DNA of 64,000 bases from Allobosea caraganae (GTDB lineage Bacteria > Pseudomonadota > Alphaproteobacteria > Rhizobiales > Beijerinckiaceae): assembly GCF_003351345.1 (NCBI RefSeq), contig NZ_QQTO01000007.1, forward strand, positions 124,001 to 188,000, read 5' to 3'. Of the stretch, positions 47,864 through 58,241 are shown in pieces. The notes beneath the pieces are model-generated. The model saw only the letters and a list, made by a program, of their open reading frames with translations, was not told the origin of the DNA and ran no database searches. Position 1 is the first letter of the stretch. Each line of letters opens with the position of its first letter. A program made the translations under genes and the position numbers.

Positions 47864-49062
47864 CAGGCGCGCCGCAATCTGGCGGTCAGGCCATTGAACG
47901 GCGCGAGCAGCGGTGCGAGCAGGCGCGCCAGGAACGGCCTGAGCCTGTTGCCGTAGAAGATCAGCAGCAGCGCGATCGCGATCGTCGCCGCCGGCAGCAC
48001 ATAGAGCAGGACGACGGCGAAGGGCGAGCGGACGCTGGCGGTCCAGGCGGCGTAGGCACCGATGCGCACGGCACCGACGGTCAGGATCGCGGTCTGGATC
48101 GCGGCGTTGCGGCCCTGGCGCGTCGTGCGCGCCTCGCCGAGCACGGCGAAGGCGACGAGCATGAAGGCGATCGGGTAGAGCGGCGCCGAGAGCCGGTTAT
48201 GCAGCTCGGCGCGGAAACGCCCGGCCTGGATCTTGTAGTAGCCCTCGTTCGGGTCCTGGTTGATCAGGGCCCAGGTCGTGCGCTCGCGCGGCTTGTAGAC
48301 CACCTTGTCGCCATTGCCTTCGCCGTCGCCGCCGGTCGCATCGCCGGAGAGCGCCGAGAGGTTCAGCGCATAGCGCTCGAACGAGATGATCGAGGTCGTA
48401 TCCCGGTCCTTGTCCTTGGTCTCGCGCTGGATCGTGCCCTTTTCCAGCAGCAGGAAGCTGTTGCCGTCGGCATCGACCGTGCGCCCGCGCTCGGCGATGT
48501 AGACCGCCGGCTGGGCCGGGTCGCGCCGGTCCTGCATGAAGATGCCGAGCAGCGCGTCGCCCTGCTTCTCGCGATAGTGGAAGGTGACGCCGGAATCGAG
48601 CGAGACGAACTGGCCTTCCTTGACGACGTTGGCGACGAAATCGGCGCGGATCAGCGTGATCAGGTCGCGCAGCGCCCGAAAGCCCGCCGGCATCACCGAG
48701 ATCGACATGTAGCCGACGAGGAGCGAGGTCGCGATCGTCAGCATGACGAACGGCCGCGTCAGCCGGTGCGGCGCGATGCCGGCGGCGTTCATCACGATCA
48801 GCTCGGAATCGCCGTTGAGCTTGTTGAGCGTGTAGAGCGTCGACATGAACAGCGCGACCGGCGCGATGCCCGCGATCAGCGCCGGCAGCGAGAGCAGCGT
48901 CACCGTGAAGAAGATGAAGACGGTCTGGCCCTTGCCGGTGATCAGGTCGACCTCGCGCAGCGCCTGGGTCACCCAGATCACGCTCGTCAGCCCGATCAGG
49001 ATCACGATCGCGGCGAGCGCGGCCATCTTCAGGATGTAGCGATCGATGAGGAGCAGACGCAC
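47863..49062 (-). CDS. lptF: LPS export ABC transporter permease LptF
   Basis: 399 residues from a GTG at 49062 ([20 protein letters not shown]). The frame stays open another kilobase upstream, but that part lies opposite pepA and is not coding. Three plus three membrane segments surround a periplasmic domain, as in LptG. It is divergent from pepA across 159 nt, the usual neighbour pair in many proteobacteria. Confidence 0.95.
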   Translation of the reverse strand: MRLLLIDRYILKMAALAAIVILIGLTSVIWVTQALREVDLITGKGQTVFIFFTVTLLSLPALIAGIAPVALFMSTLYTLNKLNGDSELIVMNAAGIAPHRLTRPFVMLTIATSLLVGYMSISVMPAGFRALRDLITLIRADFVANVVKEGQFVSLDSGVTFHYREKQGDALLGIFMQDRRDPAQPAVYIAERGRTVDADGNSFLLLEKGTIQRETKDKDRDTTSIISFERYALNLSALSGDATGGDGEGNGDKVVYKPRERTTWALINQDPNEGYYKIQAGRFRAELHNRLSAPLYPIAFMLVAFAVLGEARTTRQGRNAAIQTAILTVGAVRIGAYAAWTASVRSPFAVVLLYVLPAATIAIALLLIFYGNRLRPFLARLLAPLLAPFNGLTARLRRA

Positions 49063-49101
49063 GCTTTCGCTTCCGGTTTGGCCACCAAGGTACTGGCGCC
49101 C

Positions 49102-49131
49102 TTGGACGGTTCGCCAAACACACCCTATGGT
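49102..49131 (+). promoter_or_regulatory. candidate promoter of pepA
   Basis: TTGGAC (49102-49107) and TATGGT (49126-49131) are separated by 18 nt in the lptF-pepA divergent gap and fit a housekeeping sigma factor consensus loosely. The start codon lies about 90 nt downstream. Confidence 0.35.
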
Positions 49132-49221
49132 ATAGCCTTGATTATGGCGCAAACGGGAATCGTCCGCGCCGTCGACCTTGCCCCTGTCCGACCTCCTATT
49201 CCCGCCAATTGTGAGCAGCTT

Positions 49222-50715
49222 ATGTCGCAGCGCCTGAAGCTTGATGTCAAAGCCCTGACCGCCATCGGGGCGGAGGACCTGGTCATTCTCGTCTCCGATC
49301 GGCTGGCGCCGGCCAAGGTCACCGAGGAATGGCTGGGCGAGGGCACGCATGCGCTGCTGGCGCGCGCCGCCGCGGCCGAGCGCTTCAAGGGCAAGGCGCT
49401 GAGCGCTCTCACCCTGCTCGCGCCCGATGGCGCCGGCTACGAGCGCCTGATCGTCATCGGCACCGGTCCCTCGGCCGAGCGCGACAAGCTCGACTTCGCC
49501 AGGCTCGGCGGCGCCATCGCCGGCAAGCTCGGCAGCGGCCGCTCGGCCGATATCATCGCGGCCTTGCCGGAAGGCGAGATCAGCGCGGCCGAGATCGCCG
49601 AGATCGGCCTTGGCCTCAAGCTGCGCTCCTACGCCTTCGACCGCTACAAGACCAAGAGCAAGGAGAAGGACGAGGCCGAGCCGATCGCCGTCACCCTGCG
49701 CGTCACCGACCCCTCCGGCGTCAAGAAGGCGCTGAAGGCGCGCGAGGCGATCGCGGCCGGCGTCGACATCGCTCGCGACCTCGTGAACGAGCCGCCGAAC
49801 GTGCTCTTCCCGGAGGAGTTCGCCGACCGCGCCGCCAAGCTGGAGAAGCTCGGCGTCGAGATCGAGGTTTTGGACGAGAAGCAGCTCAAGAAGATCGGCA
49901 TGCGCGCGCTTCTCGGCGTCGGCCAGGGCTCGCGCCGCGAGAGCCGCGTCGTGGTGATGCGCTGGAACGGCGCCAAGTCGAGCGTGCAACCCGTCGCCTT
50001 CATCGGCAAGGGCGTGACCTTCGACACCGGCGGCATCTCGCTGAAGCCCGGCGCCGGCATGGAGGACATGAAGGGCGACATGGCGGGCGCTGCCTGCGTC
50101 ACCGGGCTGATGCACGCGCTCGCTGCCCGCAAGGCCAAGGTCAACGCCATCGGGGTCATCGGCCTGGTCGAGAACATGCCCGATGGCAACGCCCAGCGCC
50201 CCGGCGACATCGTCACCTCGCTCTCGGGCCAGACCATCGAGATCATCAACACCGATGCCGAGGGCCGGCTCGTCCTAGCCGATGTGCTCTGGTACACGCA
50301 GGAGCGCTTCAAGCCGCAATTCATGGTCAACCTGGCGACGCTGACCGGCGCCATCCTGGTCGCGCTGGCGCAGGAGAATGCCGGCCTGTTCTCGAACAAC
50401 GATGACTTGTCCGAGCAGCTTGCCACCGCCGGCAAGGCGACGGGCGAGACGGTCTGGCGCATGCCGCTCAGCCCCGGCTACGACAAGATGATCGATTCCA
50501 AGTTCGCCGACATGAAGAACTCGGCCGGCCGCTATGGTGGCTCGATCACCGCCGCGCAGTTCCTGCAGCGTCATGTCAACGACACGCCCTGGGCCCATCT
50601 CGACATCGCCGGCACCGGCATGAGCTCGCCCAATACCGAGGTGAACCGCTCTTGGGGTTCGGGGTGGGGCGTGCGCCTGCTCGACCGGCTAGTGGCGGAC
50701 CACTACGAGAGCTGA
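49222..50715 (+). CDS. pepA: leucyl aminopeptidase
   Basis: 497 residues from the ATG at 49222 ([12 protein letters not shown]), the family length; an ATG at 49144 is possible but has no ribosome binding site. An M17 dizinc peptidase removing N-terminal residues. Motifs are [16 protein letters not shown] near residue 260 and NTDAEGRL near 342, carrying the metal ligands and catalytic residues. In E. coli PepA also binds DNA; nothing here tests that. Confidence 0.96.
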   Translation: MSQRLKLDVKALTAIGAEDLVILVSDRLAPAKVTEEWLGEGTHALLARAAAAERFKGKALSALTLLAPDGAGYERLIVIGTGPSAERDKLDFARLGGAIAGKLGSGRSADIIAALPEGEISAAEIAEIGLGLKLRSYAFDRYKTKSKEKDEAEPIAVTLRVTDPSGVKKALKAREAIAAGVDIARDLVNEPPNVLFPEEFADRAAKLEKLGVEIEVLDEKQLKKIGMRALLGVGQGSRRESRVVVMRWNGAKSSVQPVAFIGKGVTFDTGGISLKPGAGMEDMKGDMAGAACVTGLMHALAARKAKVNAIGVIGLVENMPDGNAQRPGDIVTSLSGQTIEIINTDAEGRLVLADVLWYTQERFKPQFMVNLATLTGAILVALAQENAGLFSNNDDLSEQLATAGKATGETVWRMPLSPGYDKMIDSKFADMKNSAGRYGGSITAAQFLQRHVNDTPWAHLDIAGTGMSSPNTEVNRSWGSGWGVRLLDRLVADHYES

Positions 50716-50764
50716 TTCGATCTCTGCGCTACCCGGCGCAATGATCTGAAATAAAAGAGGTTTC

Positions 50765-51217
50765 GTGGCTGAGATTCTGTTCTACCATCTCCAGTCGCGC
50801 CCGCTTGAGCAGGTTCTCCCGACCTTGCTCGATCGATCGTTGGCGCGCGGCTGGAAGGCGGTGGTCGAGCTGTCGAGCAGCGAGCGGCTGGCGGCGCTCG
50901 ACGATCATCTCTGGACCTATGCCGACGAGAGCTTCCTGCCGCATGTCACGGCAGCCGATCCCGATGCCCCGAACAACCCGATCGTGCTGACGACGAAGCC
51001 GGACAATCCCAACGGCGCGCAGGTGCGCTTCTGCGTCGAGGGGGTCCGCATTCCCGACGCATTGCAGGATTACGAGCGCGTCGTCCTGATGTTCGACGGC
51101 GACGATCCCGACGCGCTCGCTGCGGCCCGCGAGGATTGGCGCAAGCTCAAGACGCTCGGCGCGAGCGCCACTTATTGGCAGCAGGACGAAACCGGCCGCT
51201 GGGAGAAGAAAGCGTGA
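50765..51217 (+). CDS. holC: DNA polymerase III subunit chi
   Basis: 150 residues with a GTG start. The chi subunit links the clamp loader to single-strand binding protein. The N-terminal ILFYHLQSRPLEQVLPTLLD and the central LWTYADESFLPH are typical for the family in alphaproteobacteria. It lies 49 nt after pepA, a widespread pairing, and its TGA overlaps the next gene's GTG. Confidence 0.95.
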   Translation: MAEILFYHLQSRPLEQVLPTLLDRSLARGWKAVVELSSSERLAALDDHLWTYADESFLPHVTAADPDAPNNPIVLTTKPDNPNGAQVRFCVEGVRIPDALQDYERVVLMFDGDDPDALAAAREDWRKLKTLGASATYWQQDETGRWEKKA

Positions 51218-51612
51218 GACTACCTGTTCTGTTTGCCTGTGCCGTGGCCCTGGGCGGCTGCTCCGTCGATATCGGCGGCTTTTCCTTCACCCAGGATTCG
51301 AGCGGCACCCGCACGAGCAGCGTCTCCGCCCGCGCCTCGACGCAGGAAGCGATGCTGTCTGCCGACGGCTCCTGCACGGCCGATGTCTCGCTTGACCCGT
51401 CGACGCGGCCGCTGCCGAAGGAGATCGCGCTCGGCATCACCGAATGCGAGCTGGTCAAGCTCAAGGGCGCGCCGCCGACCGACGTGCTGATCGGCGAGAG
51501 CGGCAAGGGCCAGCGCGAGGTCCAGGTGCTCTATTCCGAGCCCGGCGCCCGCGAGATCTACATGTTCACCGACAACCGCCTGAGCCGGATCAACAAGCCG
51601 GGGCAGGGCTGA
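51214..51612 (+). CDS. small predicted lipoprotein
   Basis: 132 residues from a GTG at 51214 in a GTGA overlap with holC. The first 16 residues are a lipoprotein signal with lipobox LGGC, so Cys16 would be lipidated. The mature part has a Ser/Thr-rich stretch followed by a domain with DGSCTADVSLDP, ITECELVKLKGAPPTDVLIG and REIYMFTDNRL, reminiscent of small outer-membrane SmpA/BamE-like folds (a helix plus three strands), but this is weak. Function unknown. Confidence 0.75.
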   Translation: MRLPVLFACAVALGGCSVDIGGFSFTQDSSGTRTSSVSARASTQEAMLSADGSCTADVSLDPSTRPLPKEIALGITECELVKLKGAPPTDVLIGESGKGQREVQVLYSEPGAREIYMFTDNRLSRINKPGQG

Positions 51613-51642
51613 CGCCGCGACGGCCGAGGCCGGCGTGGCGTC

Positions 51643-51720
51643 ATGGTCGGGCTTTGTCCCGACCATCTCGGGCAGGAGGCACCTCCCGAGAGATGCCCCG
51701 GTCAAGCCCGGGCATGACAC
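51643..51720. repeat. three-hairpin repeat cluster in a convergent gap
   Basis: Hairpin one pairs ATGGTCGGG (51643-51651) with CCCGACCAT (51658-51666). Hairpin two pairs CTCGGG (51667-51672) with CCCGAG (51685-51690). Hairpin three pairs ATGCCC (51693-51698) with GGGCAT (51709-51714), around the GGTCAAGCCCGGGCATGAC motif that recurs in intergenic DNA of this group. It separates the convergent lipoprotein and ABC-F genes and may act as a terminator or REP-type element. Confidence 0.65.
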
Positions 51721-51723
51721 AGC

Positions 51724-53595
51724 TCAGGCGCTTTCCAGCTCCTCGCTCAGTCCGAGCCATTCCTCCTCCGCGGCAGCCAGCGCTTCCGACAGCTCCGCCC
51801 GCTGGCGGGAGAGCAGCAGGGCCTTGTCCGGATCGCGCGCGAACGCGGCGCCGTTGCCGAGCACGCCGTCGACCTTCTCGATCAGCCCGGTCAGCTTGGC
51901 GATGCGGGCTTCGGCGAGGTTGAGCTTCTGGCGCAGAGGCCCCTGCGCCTGGCGCTTGGCCGCCGTGCCCTTGCGCTCCTCGGCCTTGCCGTTCGCCGCT
52001 TCGGGAGCCTGCTTCTCGCGCCGCGCCGCCTTGGCGCCGCCAAGGACGAGCGAGCGGTAATCCTCCATGTCGCCGTCAAAGTTCTTCACGGTGCCGTCGC
52101 CGACGAGCCAGAGCCGGTCGGCGCAGGCCTCGATCAGGAAGCGGTCGTGGCTGACCAGGATGACGGCGCCGGGATAGTCGTTGATCGCGGTCACCAGCGC
52201 CGTGCGGCTGTCGATGTCGAGATGGTTGGTCGGCTCGTCGAGGATCAGCAGGTGCGGCCCGCCGAAGGCGGCGAGGCCGAGCATCAGCCGCGCCTTCTCG
52301 CCGCCCGACAGGTTCTTGACCGGAGTCTCGGCCTTGCTGGCGGGAAAGCCGATCTGTGCCGCCTTGGAGCGCACCTTGGCCTCGGGCGCATCCGGCATCA
52401 GGTCGCGCAGATGGGCGATCGGCGTGTCCTCCAGCCTGAGCTCGTCGAGCTGGTGCTGCGCGAAATAGGCGGTCTGCAGCTTGGACGAGCTGCGCATCTC
52501 GCCCGACAGCGGCGCCAGCTTGCCGCCGATCAGCTTGCAGAAGGTCGACTTGCCGTTGCCGTTCGAGCCGAGCAGGGCGATGCGGTCGTCCGGCAGCAGG
52601 GTCAGGTTGAGCTTCGAGAGCACCTTGCGCTCGCCATAGCCGGCGGCGACGTCGTCGAGCACGACCATGGGCGGCGAGAGCGGCCGCTCCGGCCCGGGCA
52701 GGCTGAAGGGCTGCACGTCGCGGTCGATGATGGTCGCGATCGATTCCATCTTCTCCAGCCGCTTGACGCGCGACTGCGCCTGGCGCGCCTTCGAGGCCTT
52801 GGCCTTGAAGCGGTCGACGAAGGCCTGGAGGTGCTTGCGCTCGGCGTCCTGCTTCTCGCGCGCCTTGGCGAGCTGCATCTGCTTTTCCGAGCGCTGGCGC
52901 GCGAAGGAGGTGTAGCCGCCGCGATAGATCGTCAGCTTGCCCTGGTCGAGATGCAGGATGTGGTCGACGCAGGTGTCGAGCAATTCGCGATCGTGGCTGA
53001 CGACGAGTACGGTATGTGGATAGCGCTCGAGGTAGTCGTAGAGCCAGAGCGTGCCTTCGAGGTCGAGATAGTTGGTCGGCTCGTCGAGCAGCAGCAGGTC
53101 GGGCTCGGCGAAGAGCACCGCCGCCAGCGCCACGCGCATGCGCCAGCCGCCGGAGAAATCGGAGCAGGGGCGTTGCTGCGCCTCTTCATTGAAGCCGAGC
53201 CCGTGCAGCACGGTCGCGGCCCGCGCCGGGGCCGAATGCGCGCCGATATCGGCGAGCCGCGTCTCGATCTCTGCGATGCGGTGCGGATCGGTCGCGGTCT
53301 CCGCCTCCTTCATCAGGGCGGCGCGCTCGGTGTCGGCAGCGAGCACGACCTCGATCAGCGATTCCGGCCCGCCCGGCGCCTCCTGCGCCACGCCGCCGAT
53401 GCGCATGCCGCGCGGCACGCTGACCAAGCCGCCCTCCGGCGAGAGATCGCCGGTGATGATGCGGAAGAGCGTGGTCTTGCCGGTGCCGTTGCGGCCGACG
53501 AGGCCGACGCGCGAGCCGTCGGGCAGGGCGGCGCTGGCCTTGTCGAGCAGGAGCCGTTCGCCAAGCCGGTAGGTAATGTCGCTGATCGTAAGCAT
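51724..53595 (-). CDS. ABC-F family ATPase (Uup/YheS-like)
   Basis: 623 residues from the ATG at 53595. Two ABC domains without membrane segments: Walker A GRNGTGKTT and GSNGNGKST, signatures SGGWRMR and LSGGEKARL, joined by the arginine/lysine-rich linker that reaches the ribosome in this family. A C-terminal coiled-coil (about 555-623) is present as in Uup. ABC-F proteins act on translating or stalled ribosomes; resistance-type roles cannot be excluded, but the housekeeping context suggests Uup/YheS type. Confidence 0.93.
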   Translation of the reverse strand: MLTISDITYRLGERLLLDKASAALPDGSRVGLVGRNGTGKTTLFRIITGDLSPEGGLVSVPRGMRIGGVAQEAPGGPESLIEVVLAADTERAALMKEAETATDPHRIAEIETRLADIGAHSAPARAATVLHGLGFNEEAQQRPCSDFSGGWRMRVALAAVLFAEPDLLLLDEPTNYLDLEGTLWLYDYLERYPHTVLVVSHDRELLDTCVDHILHLDQGKLTIYRGGYTSFARQRSEKQMQLAKAREKQDAERKHLQAFVDRFKAKASKARQAQSRVKRLEKMESIATIIDRDVQPFSLPGPERPLSPPMVVLDDVAAGYGERKVLSKLNLTLLPDDRIALLGSNGNGKSTFCKLIGGKLAPLSGEMRSSSKLQTAYFAQHQLDELRLEDTPIAHLRDLMPDAPEAKVRSKAAQIGFPASKAETPVKNLSGGEKARLMLGLAAFGGPHLLILDEPTNHLDIDSRTALVTAINDYPGAVILVSHDRFLIEACADRLWLVGDGTVKNFDGDMEDYRSLVLGGAKAARREKQAPEAANGKAEERKGTAAKRQAQGPLRQKLNLAEARIAKLTGLIEKVDGVLGNGAAFARDPDKALLLSRQRAELSEALAAAEEEWLGLSEELESA

Positions 53596-53740
53596 GGCGC
53601 GGGATGTAGGGCCTGGCGGTGGGGCAAGCAACGGTTAACGCTGCTGGCTAACGCGATCGAAAGCCCCGTCATGCTTTTGACATGAAGTGGCCACGGCCTC
53701 GCCGGAGCTGCCCTTCAGCCAAGGGACTGCGTTTATCTCC

Positions 53741-53947
53741 ATGATTCGCCACGAGAAATCGATGCAGCTTAGCCCCTGGAACCTGGTTCGGCGGCGGTTC
53801 TCCAATATGGCCGCGGCTCTTGTGATCGCCTCTCTTCTGCTCGGCAGCGCCGGCGCGATGAGCGTGCTGACGGTCGACGCCTTTGGCCCGGCCGCGCCGC
53901 ACGGGCCCTATTTGCGCGATGCCGAGAGCCTGCGCGGGCTGAGATAG
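53741..53947 (+). CDS. small protein with one hydrophobic segment, doubtful
   Basis: 68 residues from the ATG at 53741, or 86 from a GTG at 53687; no strong ribosome binding site at either. A basic N-terminus (LVRRRFSNM) is followed by [20 protein letters not shown], then a short tail [14 protein letters not shown]. This could be a signal peptide with a 30-residue mature part or a single-pass membrane peptide. It lies between the ABC-F gene and the chemoreceptor. No family recognised. Confidence 0.4.
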   Translation: MIRHEKSMQLSPWNLVRRRFSNMAAALVIASLLLGSAGAMSVLTVDAFGPAAPHGPYLRDAESLRGLR

Positions 53948-54047
53948 GTCCGATTCCCGCTCTCGCCCTGCGTGTATTGACCTATGGTTAACCGCGATCG
54001 TGTTCACTCGCTCCAAAGCGCAGGAATTGCCATTGGAGCCGGGGGAG

Positions 54048-56204
54048 ATGCGGTTACTATCCAGTCTGCGGTTCCGATTGCCCTTCGCGATGGTCTTCCT
54101 CGCCGTGCTCGCGGCCGGAAGCGTGGGCTACGCCGCCTATCACTCCGTCAAATCCTGGGCTGACGAAGCCGTCCGGCATCGCCTTCACGCCGCCGCCGAG
54201 AGCGAGGCGCTCGCGATCGAGCGGCGCTGGGACCATATCCGCGCCGAGGTTGCCGTGCTGGCGCGCAGCGCCTTCGCCGCCAACGCCGTCCAGGAAGCCG
54301 ACAAATGGATGGACTATGACCGCGGCGGCGTCGACGCCATCAAGCGCCGCTATCGCGGCGACGACACCCTGCCGCTGGCGGAACGCCTCGCCATAACCGG
54401 TCAGGGCGAAGCCGGCGGCTATGCCTGGCGCCATGTCGCGATGCATGAGACCTATGGCTCGGTCCACGCGAATTTCGGCCATGCCGACATCTTCCTGGTC
54501 TCGCCGGCCGGGCGCGTCGTCTACAGCGTCACCAAGGGCAGGGAGTTCGGCGAGATGCTGAACTCCACGGCCCTGTCCGGAAGCGGCCTTGCCAGGGCGG
54601 CGGCCTCGGTCAAGGCGGGCGAGCCCGGCGTCCAGACGCTGATCGATTTCGCCCCCTACGCACTGGCGGGCGACGCGATGCGCGCCTTTCTCGCCGAACC
54701 CGTCTTCAGCCTCGACGGCCCGCTGGGCACGCCGCGCCGTCATGTCGGAACCCTGGTCGTTGCGATCGGCCTCGAGATGCTCGACGGCGTGCTCTCCGCC
54801 ACGGCGCAGCGGCGCTCGAGTTCGCGCGTTTTCGTCAGCGGCGCCGATGGCACCACCCGTTCGGCGGTGAACGCGCCCGAAGCCGGCTTCCTGCCGGCGG
54901 TGCCGCTCGATGGTTTGCTGCGCAGCTCGATGCCGGACGATACCGCGCATAACGTCCCAAGCCGCAGGGGCGGGCCGCTGGTCGTGGTCGCGCGCGACAT
55001 CCAGGTCGGGCCCTGGACCTGGTATCTCTGGCTGACCGAGCCGCTCGACAAGGCCTATGCCGTCACCGACCAGCTCCGTTCGGCCATGCTCGCCGCCGGC
55101 ATCGTCGTCCTGGTGCCACTGCTCTTCATCGCGACGACGCTGGGTTGGTCGGTGGCCCGGCCGATCGCCGGATTGTCCGACGCGCTCGCCGGCATCGCGT
55201 CCGGCCGCTCGGACCAGCCGATCACCGGGCGCTTCCGGCGCGACGAGATCGGCGGCATCGCAGCCTCGGTGCAGCGCATCCGCGAGAACATGGTCGCCGA
55301 GGAAAAGGCGCGCGACCGGGAGCGCGAGGAGCGCAGCCGCGACGCCGACGAGCAGCGCGCCTTGTTCCTCTCCGACCTCGCGGCCGATCTCGACCGCTCG
55401 ATTCTTTCGGTGACCGGCGCGGTCTCAACGGCGGCCGAGGAGCTCAGCGTCACCGCCAACCAGCTCTCCGGCGGCGCGCAGGAGACGCAGGCCACGGTGG
55501 CGACGATGCATCAGGCGACGGGCCGCGCCATTGCCAGCATCCATTCGATCGAGAACGCGGCGAAGGATCTGCGCTCGGCGATCGACCGGCTCGGCAGCGA
55601 CGTCCAATCCTCCGACCGCTCGGCGCGCAGCGCCCGCGACTATGCCGGCGAGATGAGCACGGTGGTCGATTCGCTCGCCGCCGGCGCGGCTCAGGTCTCG
55701 GACGTGGTCGGCCTGATCTCGGAGATTGCGGCGCAGACCAACCTGCTCGCGCTCAATGCCACGATCGAGGCGGCCCGAGCCGGGGAGGCGGGCCGCGGCT
55801 TCGCCGTGGTCGCCTCCGAGGTGAAGGGGCTCGCCGGCCAGACCGCTAGCGCGATCGGCGACATCTCGCGCCAGATCGCCTCGATGAACCAGGCGACGGC
55901 GGCGACGGTCGAGGCGATCTCCGGCATCCAGGCGATGATCGCGAACCTCAGCGACACGGTGCGCCGCTCGGCCGAGACGATGCGCCATCAGCAGGGCGTG
56001 ACCCATGCCATCGTCGCCGATGTCGGCGCCGCGACCGGTGAGTTCAGCCGCATCGGCGAGGCGACGGGCCTGGTCCAGGCCGCCTCGCAGCAGACCGCCG
56101 ATGCCGCCGGCGCCGTGCTGCGCGCGGCGGGAGACCTGACCGGGCTCGCCCATTCGCTGAAATCGCGCGTCGACGAGTTCATCGCGCAGGTGCGCGCCGC
56201 CTGA
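54048..56204 (+). CDS. methyl-accepting chemotaxis protein
   Basis: 718 residues from the ATG at 54048, supported by GGAG at 54035-54038; a GTG at 54000 would add 16 residues. A transmembrane helix (about 8-28) precedes a 310-residue periplasmic sensor, probably of Cache type, then a second helix (about 343-366), HAMP (about 366-415) and the cytoplasmic signalling coiled-coil, whose hairpin tip includes [20 protein letters not shown] (about 562-581). No C-terminal CheR-binding pentapeptide. No other che gene is nearby, so it is an orphan receptor. Ligand unknown. Confidence 0.95.
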   Translation: MRLLSSLRFRLPFAMVFLAVLAAGSVGYAAYHSVKSWADEAVRHRLHAAAESEALAIERRWDHIRAEVAVLARSAFAANAVQEADKWMDYDRGGVDAIKRRYRGDDTLPLAERLAITGQGEAGGYAWRHVAMHETYGSVHANFGHADIFLVSPAGRVVYSVTKGREFGEMLNSTALSGSGLARAAASVKAGEPGVQTLIDFAPYALAGDAMRAFLAEPVFSLDGPLGTPRRHVGTLVVAIGLEMLDGVLSATAQRRSSSRVFVSGADGTTRSAVNAPEAGFLPAVPLDGLLRSSMPDDTAHNVPSRRGGPLVVVARDIQVGPWTWYLWLTEPLDKAYAVTDQLRSAMLAAGIVVLVPLLFIATTLGWSVARPIAGLSDALAGIASGRSDQPITGRFRRDEIGGIAASVQRIRENMVAEEKARDREREERSRDADEQRALFLSDLAADLDRSILSVTGAVSTAAEELSVTANQLSGGAQETQATVATMHQATGRAIASIHSIENAAKDLRSAIDRLGSDVQSSDRSARSARDYAGEMSTVVDSLAAGAAQVSDVVGLISEIAAQTNLLALNATIEAARAGEAGRGFAVVASEVKGLAGQTASAIGDISRQIASMNQATAATVEAISGIQAMIANLSDTVRRSAETMRHQQGVTHAIVADVGAATGEFSRIGEATGLVQAASQQTADAAGAVLRAAGDLTGLAHSLKSRVDEFIAQVRAA

Positions 56205-56246
56205 GCCCGGCTTGTCGCGGCCGCGGCGTAAGGCTAACCCTGTCGC

Positions 56247-56747
56247 ATGAGCCACGTTGCCTTCTACGCCGGGTCGTTCGACCCCGTCACCAACGGCCAT
56301 GTCGACATGATCGCGGCGGCCTGCCGGCTCTGCGACAGGCTGATCCTCGCCATCGGCGTCCACCCCGGCAAGGCGCCGATCTTCTCGGCGCAGGAGCGCG
56401 CCGAACTGCTGCGCCAGATCTGCGAGCCGGTCGCGGCCGAGCTCAACACCCAGCTCGAAGTCATCACCTTCGACGACCTGACCATCGACGCGGCCCGCCG
56501 CGTCGGCGCCACCATCCTGGTGCGCGGCCTGCGCGACGGCACCGACCTCGACTACGAGATGCAGCTTGCCGGCATGAACCACACCATGGTTCCCGAGCTG
56601 CAGACCGTGTTCCTGCCGGCGACCCCGCCGGCCCGCCACATCACTGCGACGCTCGTGCGCCAGGTCGCCTCCATGGGCGGTGATGTCTCGGCCTTCGTCC
56701 CGCCGGTCGTGCGGGACAAGCTGAAGGCGAAATTCGCCAAGCGCTGA
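56247..56747 (+). CDS. coaD: phosphopantetheine adenylyltransferase
   Basis: 166 residues. Transfers AMP to 4'-phosphopantetheine in CoA synthesis. The nucleotidyltransferase motif is TNGHVD with His18, preceded by AGSFDPV; the C-terminal [11 protein letters not shown] stands for the more common ISS-type adenylate loop. A standard short family member. It lies 42 nt after the chemoreceptor gene. Confidence 0.97.
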   Translation: MSHVAFYAGSFDPVTNGHVDMIAAACRLCDRLILAIGVHPGKAPIFSAQERAELLRQICEPVAAELNTQLEVITFDDLTIDAARRVGATILVRGLRDGTDLDYEMQLAGMNHTMVPELQTVFLPATPPARHITATLVRQVASMGGDVSAFVPPVVRDKLKAKFAKR

Positions 56748-56810
56748 CATGGCGGCGAAGGCCGCCGGCTGCGGCTTTGCGCCATCTTCATCTGCACCAA
56801 GTCGATTAGC

Positions 56811-56827
56811 GTTTGCATTTTGCAAAC
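56811..56827. promoter_or_regulatory. palindrome upstream of proS
   Basis: GTTTGCA-TTT-TGCAAAC is a perfect 7+7 inverted repeat in the 152-nt gap between coaD and proS, and it is AT-rich against a GC-rich background. It ends 72 nt before the proS ATG, where an operator or promoter element would be expected. No matching -35/-10 pair is convincing. Confidence 0.4.
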
Positions 56828-56899
56828 CACGATGGTGTCTCTGGCATAACGTGACTCGGTGCGTACTCCCTCGCGCATCGCCCTCGAACGAGTGTTCCG

Positions 56900-58231
56900 A
56901 TGCGCCTCTCCCGCTATTTCCTGCCGATCCTGCGCGACACGCCCAAGGAAGCCGAGATCGTCTCGCATCGGCTGATGCTGCGCGCCGGCATGATCCGCCA
57001 GCAATCGGCCGGCATCTATTCCTGGCTGCCGCTCGGCCTGCGCGTCCTCAACAAGATCAGCAATATCGTGCGTGAGGAGCAGAACCGCTCCGGCGCGGTC
57101 GAGATCCTGATGCCGACCATCCAGTCGGCCGATCTCTGGCGCGAGAGCGGGCGCTACGACGCCTATGGCAAGGAGATGCTCCGCATCAAGGACCGGCACG
57201 AGCGCGACATGCTCTACGGCCCGACCAACGAGGAGATGGTCACCGACATCTTCCGATCCTACGTCAAGTCCTACAAGGACCTGCCGCTGAATCTCTACCA
57301 CATCCAGTGGAAGTTCCGGGACGAGGTCCGTCCCCGTTTCGGCGTGATGCGCGGCCGCGAGTTCCTGATGAAGGACGCCTATACCTTCGACCTCGACCAG
57401 GCCGGTGCCCGCCATGCCTATAACCGCATGTTCACGGCCTATCTGCGCACCTTCGCGCGGCTTGGCCTGAAGGCGATCCCGATGCGCGCCGATACCGGCC
57501 CGATCGGCGGCGATCTCAGCCACGAGTTCATCGTGCTCGCCTCGACCGGCGAGAGCGAGGTCTTCTGCCACAAGGACTATCTCGACTTCGCGACGCCTTC
57601 CGTCGACACCGATTTCGACAGCATCCCCGGCCTGCAGGGCGTCGTCGACAAGTGGACGAGCCTCTACGCCGCGACCGACGAGATGCACGACAAGGAAGCC
57701 TTCGAGGCCATTCCCGCCGACAAGCAGGTTTCGGCCCGCGGCATCGAGGTCGGCCATATTTTCTACTTCGGCACCAAGTACTCCGCTCCGATGGGCGCGA
57801 CCGTGACGGGCCCCGACGGAGCGCAGGTGCCGGTGCACATGGGATCCTACGGCATCGGCCCGAGCCGCCTCGTCGCTGCGCTGATCGAGGCCGGCCATGA
57901 CGATGCCGGCATCGTCTGGCCCGACGAGATCGCCCCCTTCGACATCGCCGTGCTCAACCTCAAGAAGGGCGATGCCGGCACTGACGGCGCCTGCGAGGAG
58001 CTCTACAAGGCGCTCGCCGCCAAGGGCTACGACGTGCTCTACGACGACACCGACGAGAGGCCGGGCGGAAAATTCGCGACGGCCGACCTGATCGGCATGC
58101 CCTGGCAGATCATCGTCGGCCCTAAGGGGCTGGCCGAAGGCAAGGTCGAGATCAAGCGCCGCGCCGGCGGCGAGCGCGAGCAGGTCTCGCTCGCGGCGGC
58201 GCTCGACCGCTTCCCCGGCCGCTCCGCATGA
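56900..58231 (+). CDS. proS: prolyl-tRNA synthetase
   Basis: 443 residues, the short alphaproteobacterial type without the large inserted editing domain found in E. coli ProS (572 residues). Class II motifs: motif 2 [21 protein letters not shown] (around residues 135-155) and motif 3 [16 protein letters not shown]. The C-terminal anticodon-binding domain is present. A separate deacylase would be needed to clear Ala-tRNA(Pro); none is in the window. lolC follows after 10 nt. Confidence 0.97.
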   Translation: MRLSRYFLPILRDTPKEAEIVSHRLMLRAGMIRQQSAGIYSWLPLGLRVLNKISNIVREEQNRSGAVEILMPTIQSADLWRESGRYDAYGKEMLRIKDRHERDMLYGPTNEEMVTDIFRSYVKSYKDLPLNLYHIQWKFRDEVRPRFGVMRGREFLMKDAYTFDLDQAGARHAYNRMFTAYLRTFARLGLKAIPMRADTGPIGGDLSHEFIVLASTGESEVFCHKDYLDFATPSVDTDFDSIPGLQGVVDKWTSLYAATDEMHDKEAFEAIPADKQVSARGIEVGHIFYFGTKYSAPMGATVTGPDGAQVPVHMGSYGIGPSRLVAALIEAGHDDAGIVWPDEIAPFDIAVLNLKKGDAGTDGACEELYKALAAKGYDVLYDDTDERPGGKFATADLIGMPWQIIVGPKGLAEGKVEIKRRAGGEREQVSLAAALDRFPGRSA

Positions 58232-58241
58232 GCGCGCAGCG

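Noticed and set aside
48199..49221. Upstream extension of pepA
   Set aside because: Overlaps lptF on the other strand; family N-terminus begins at 49222.
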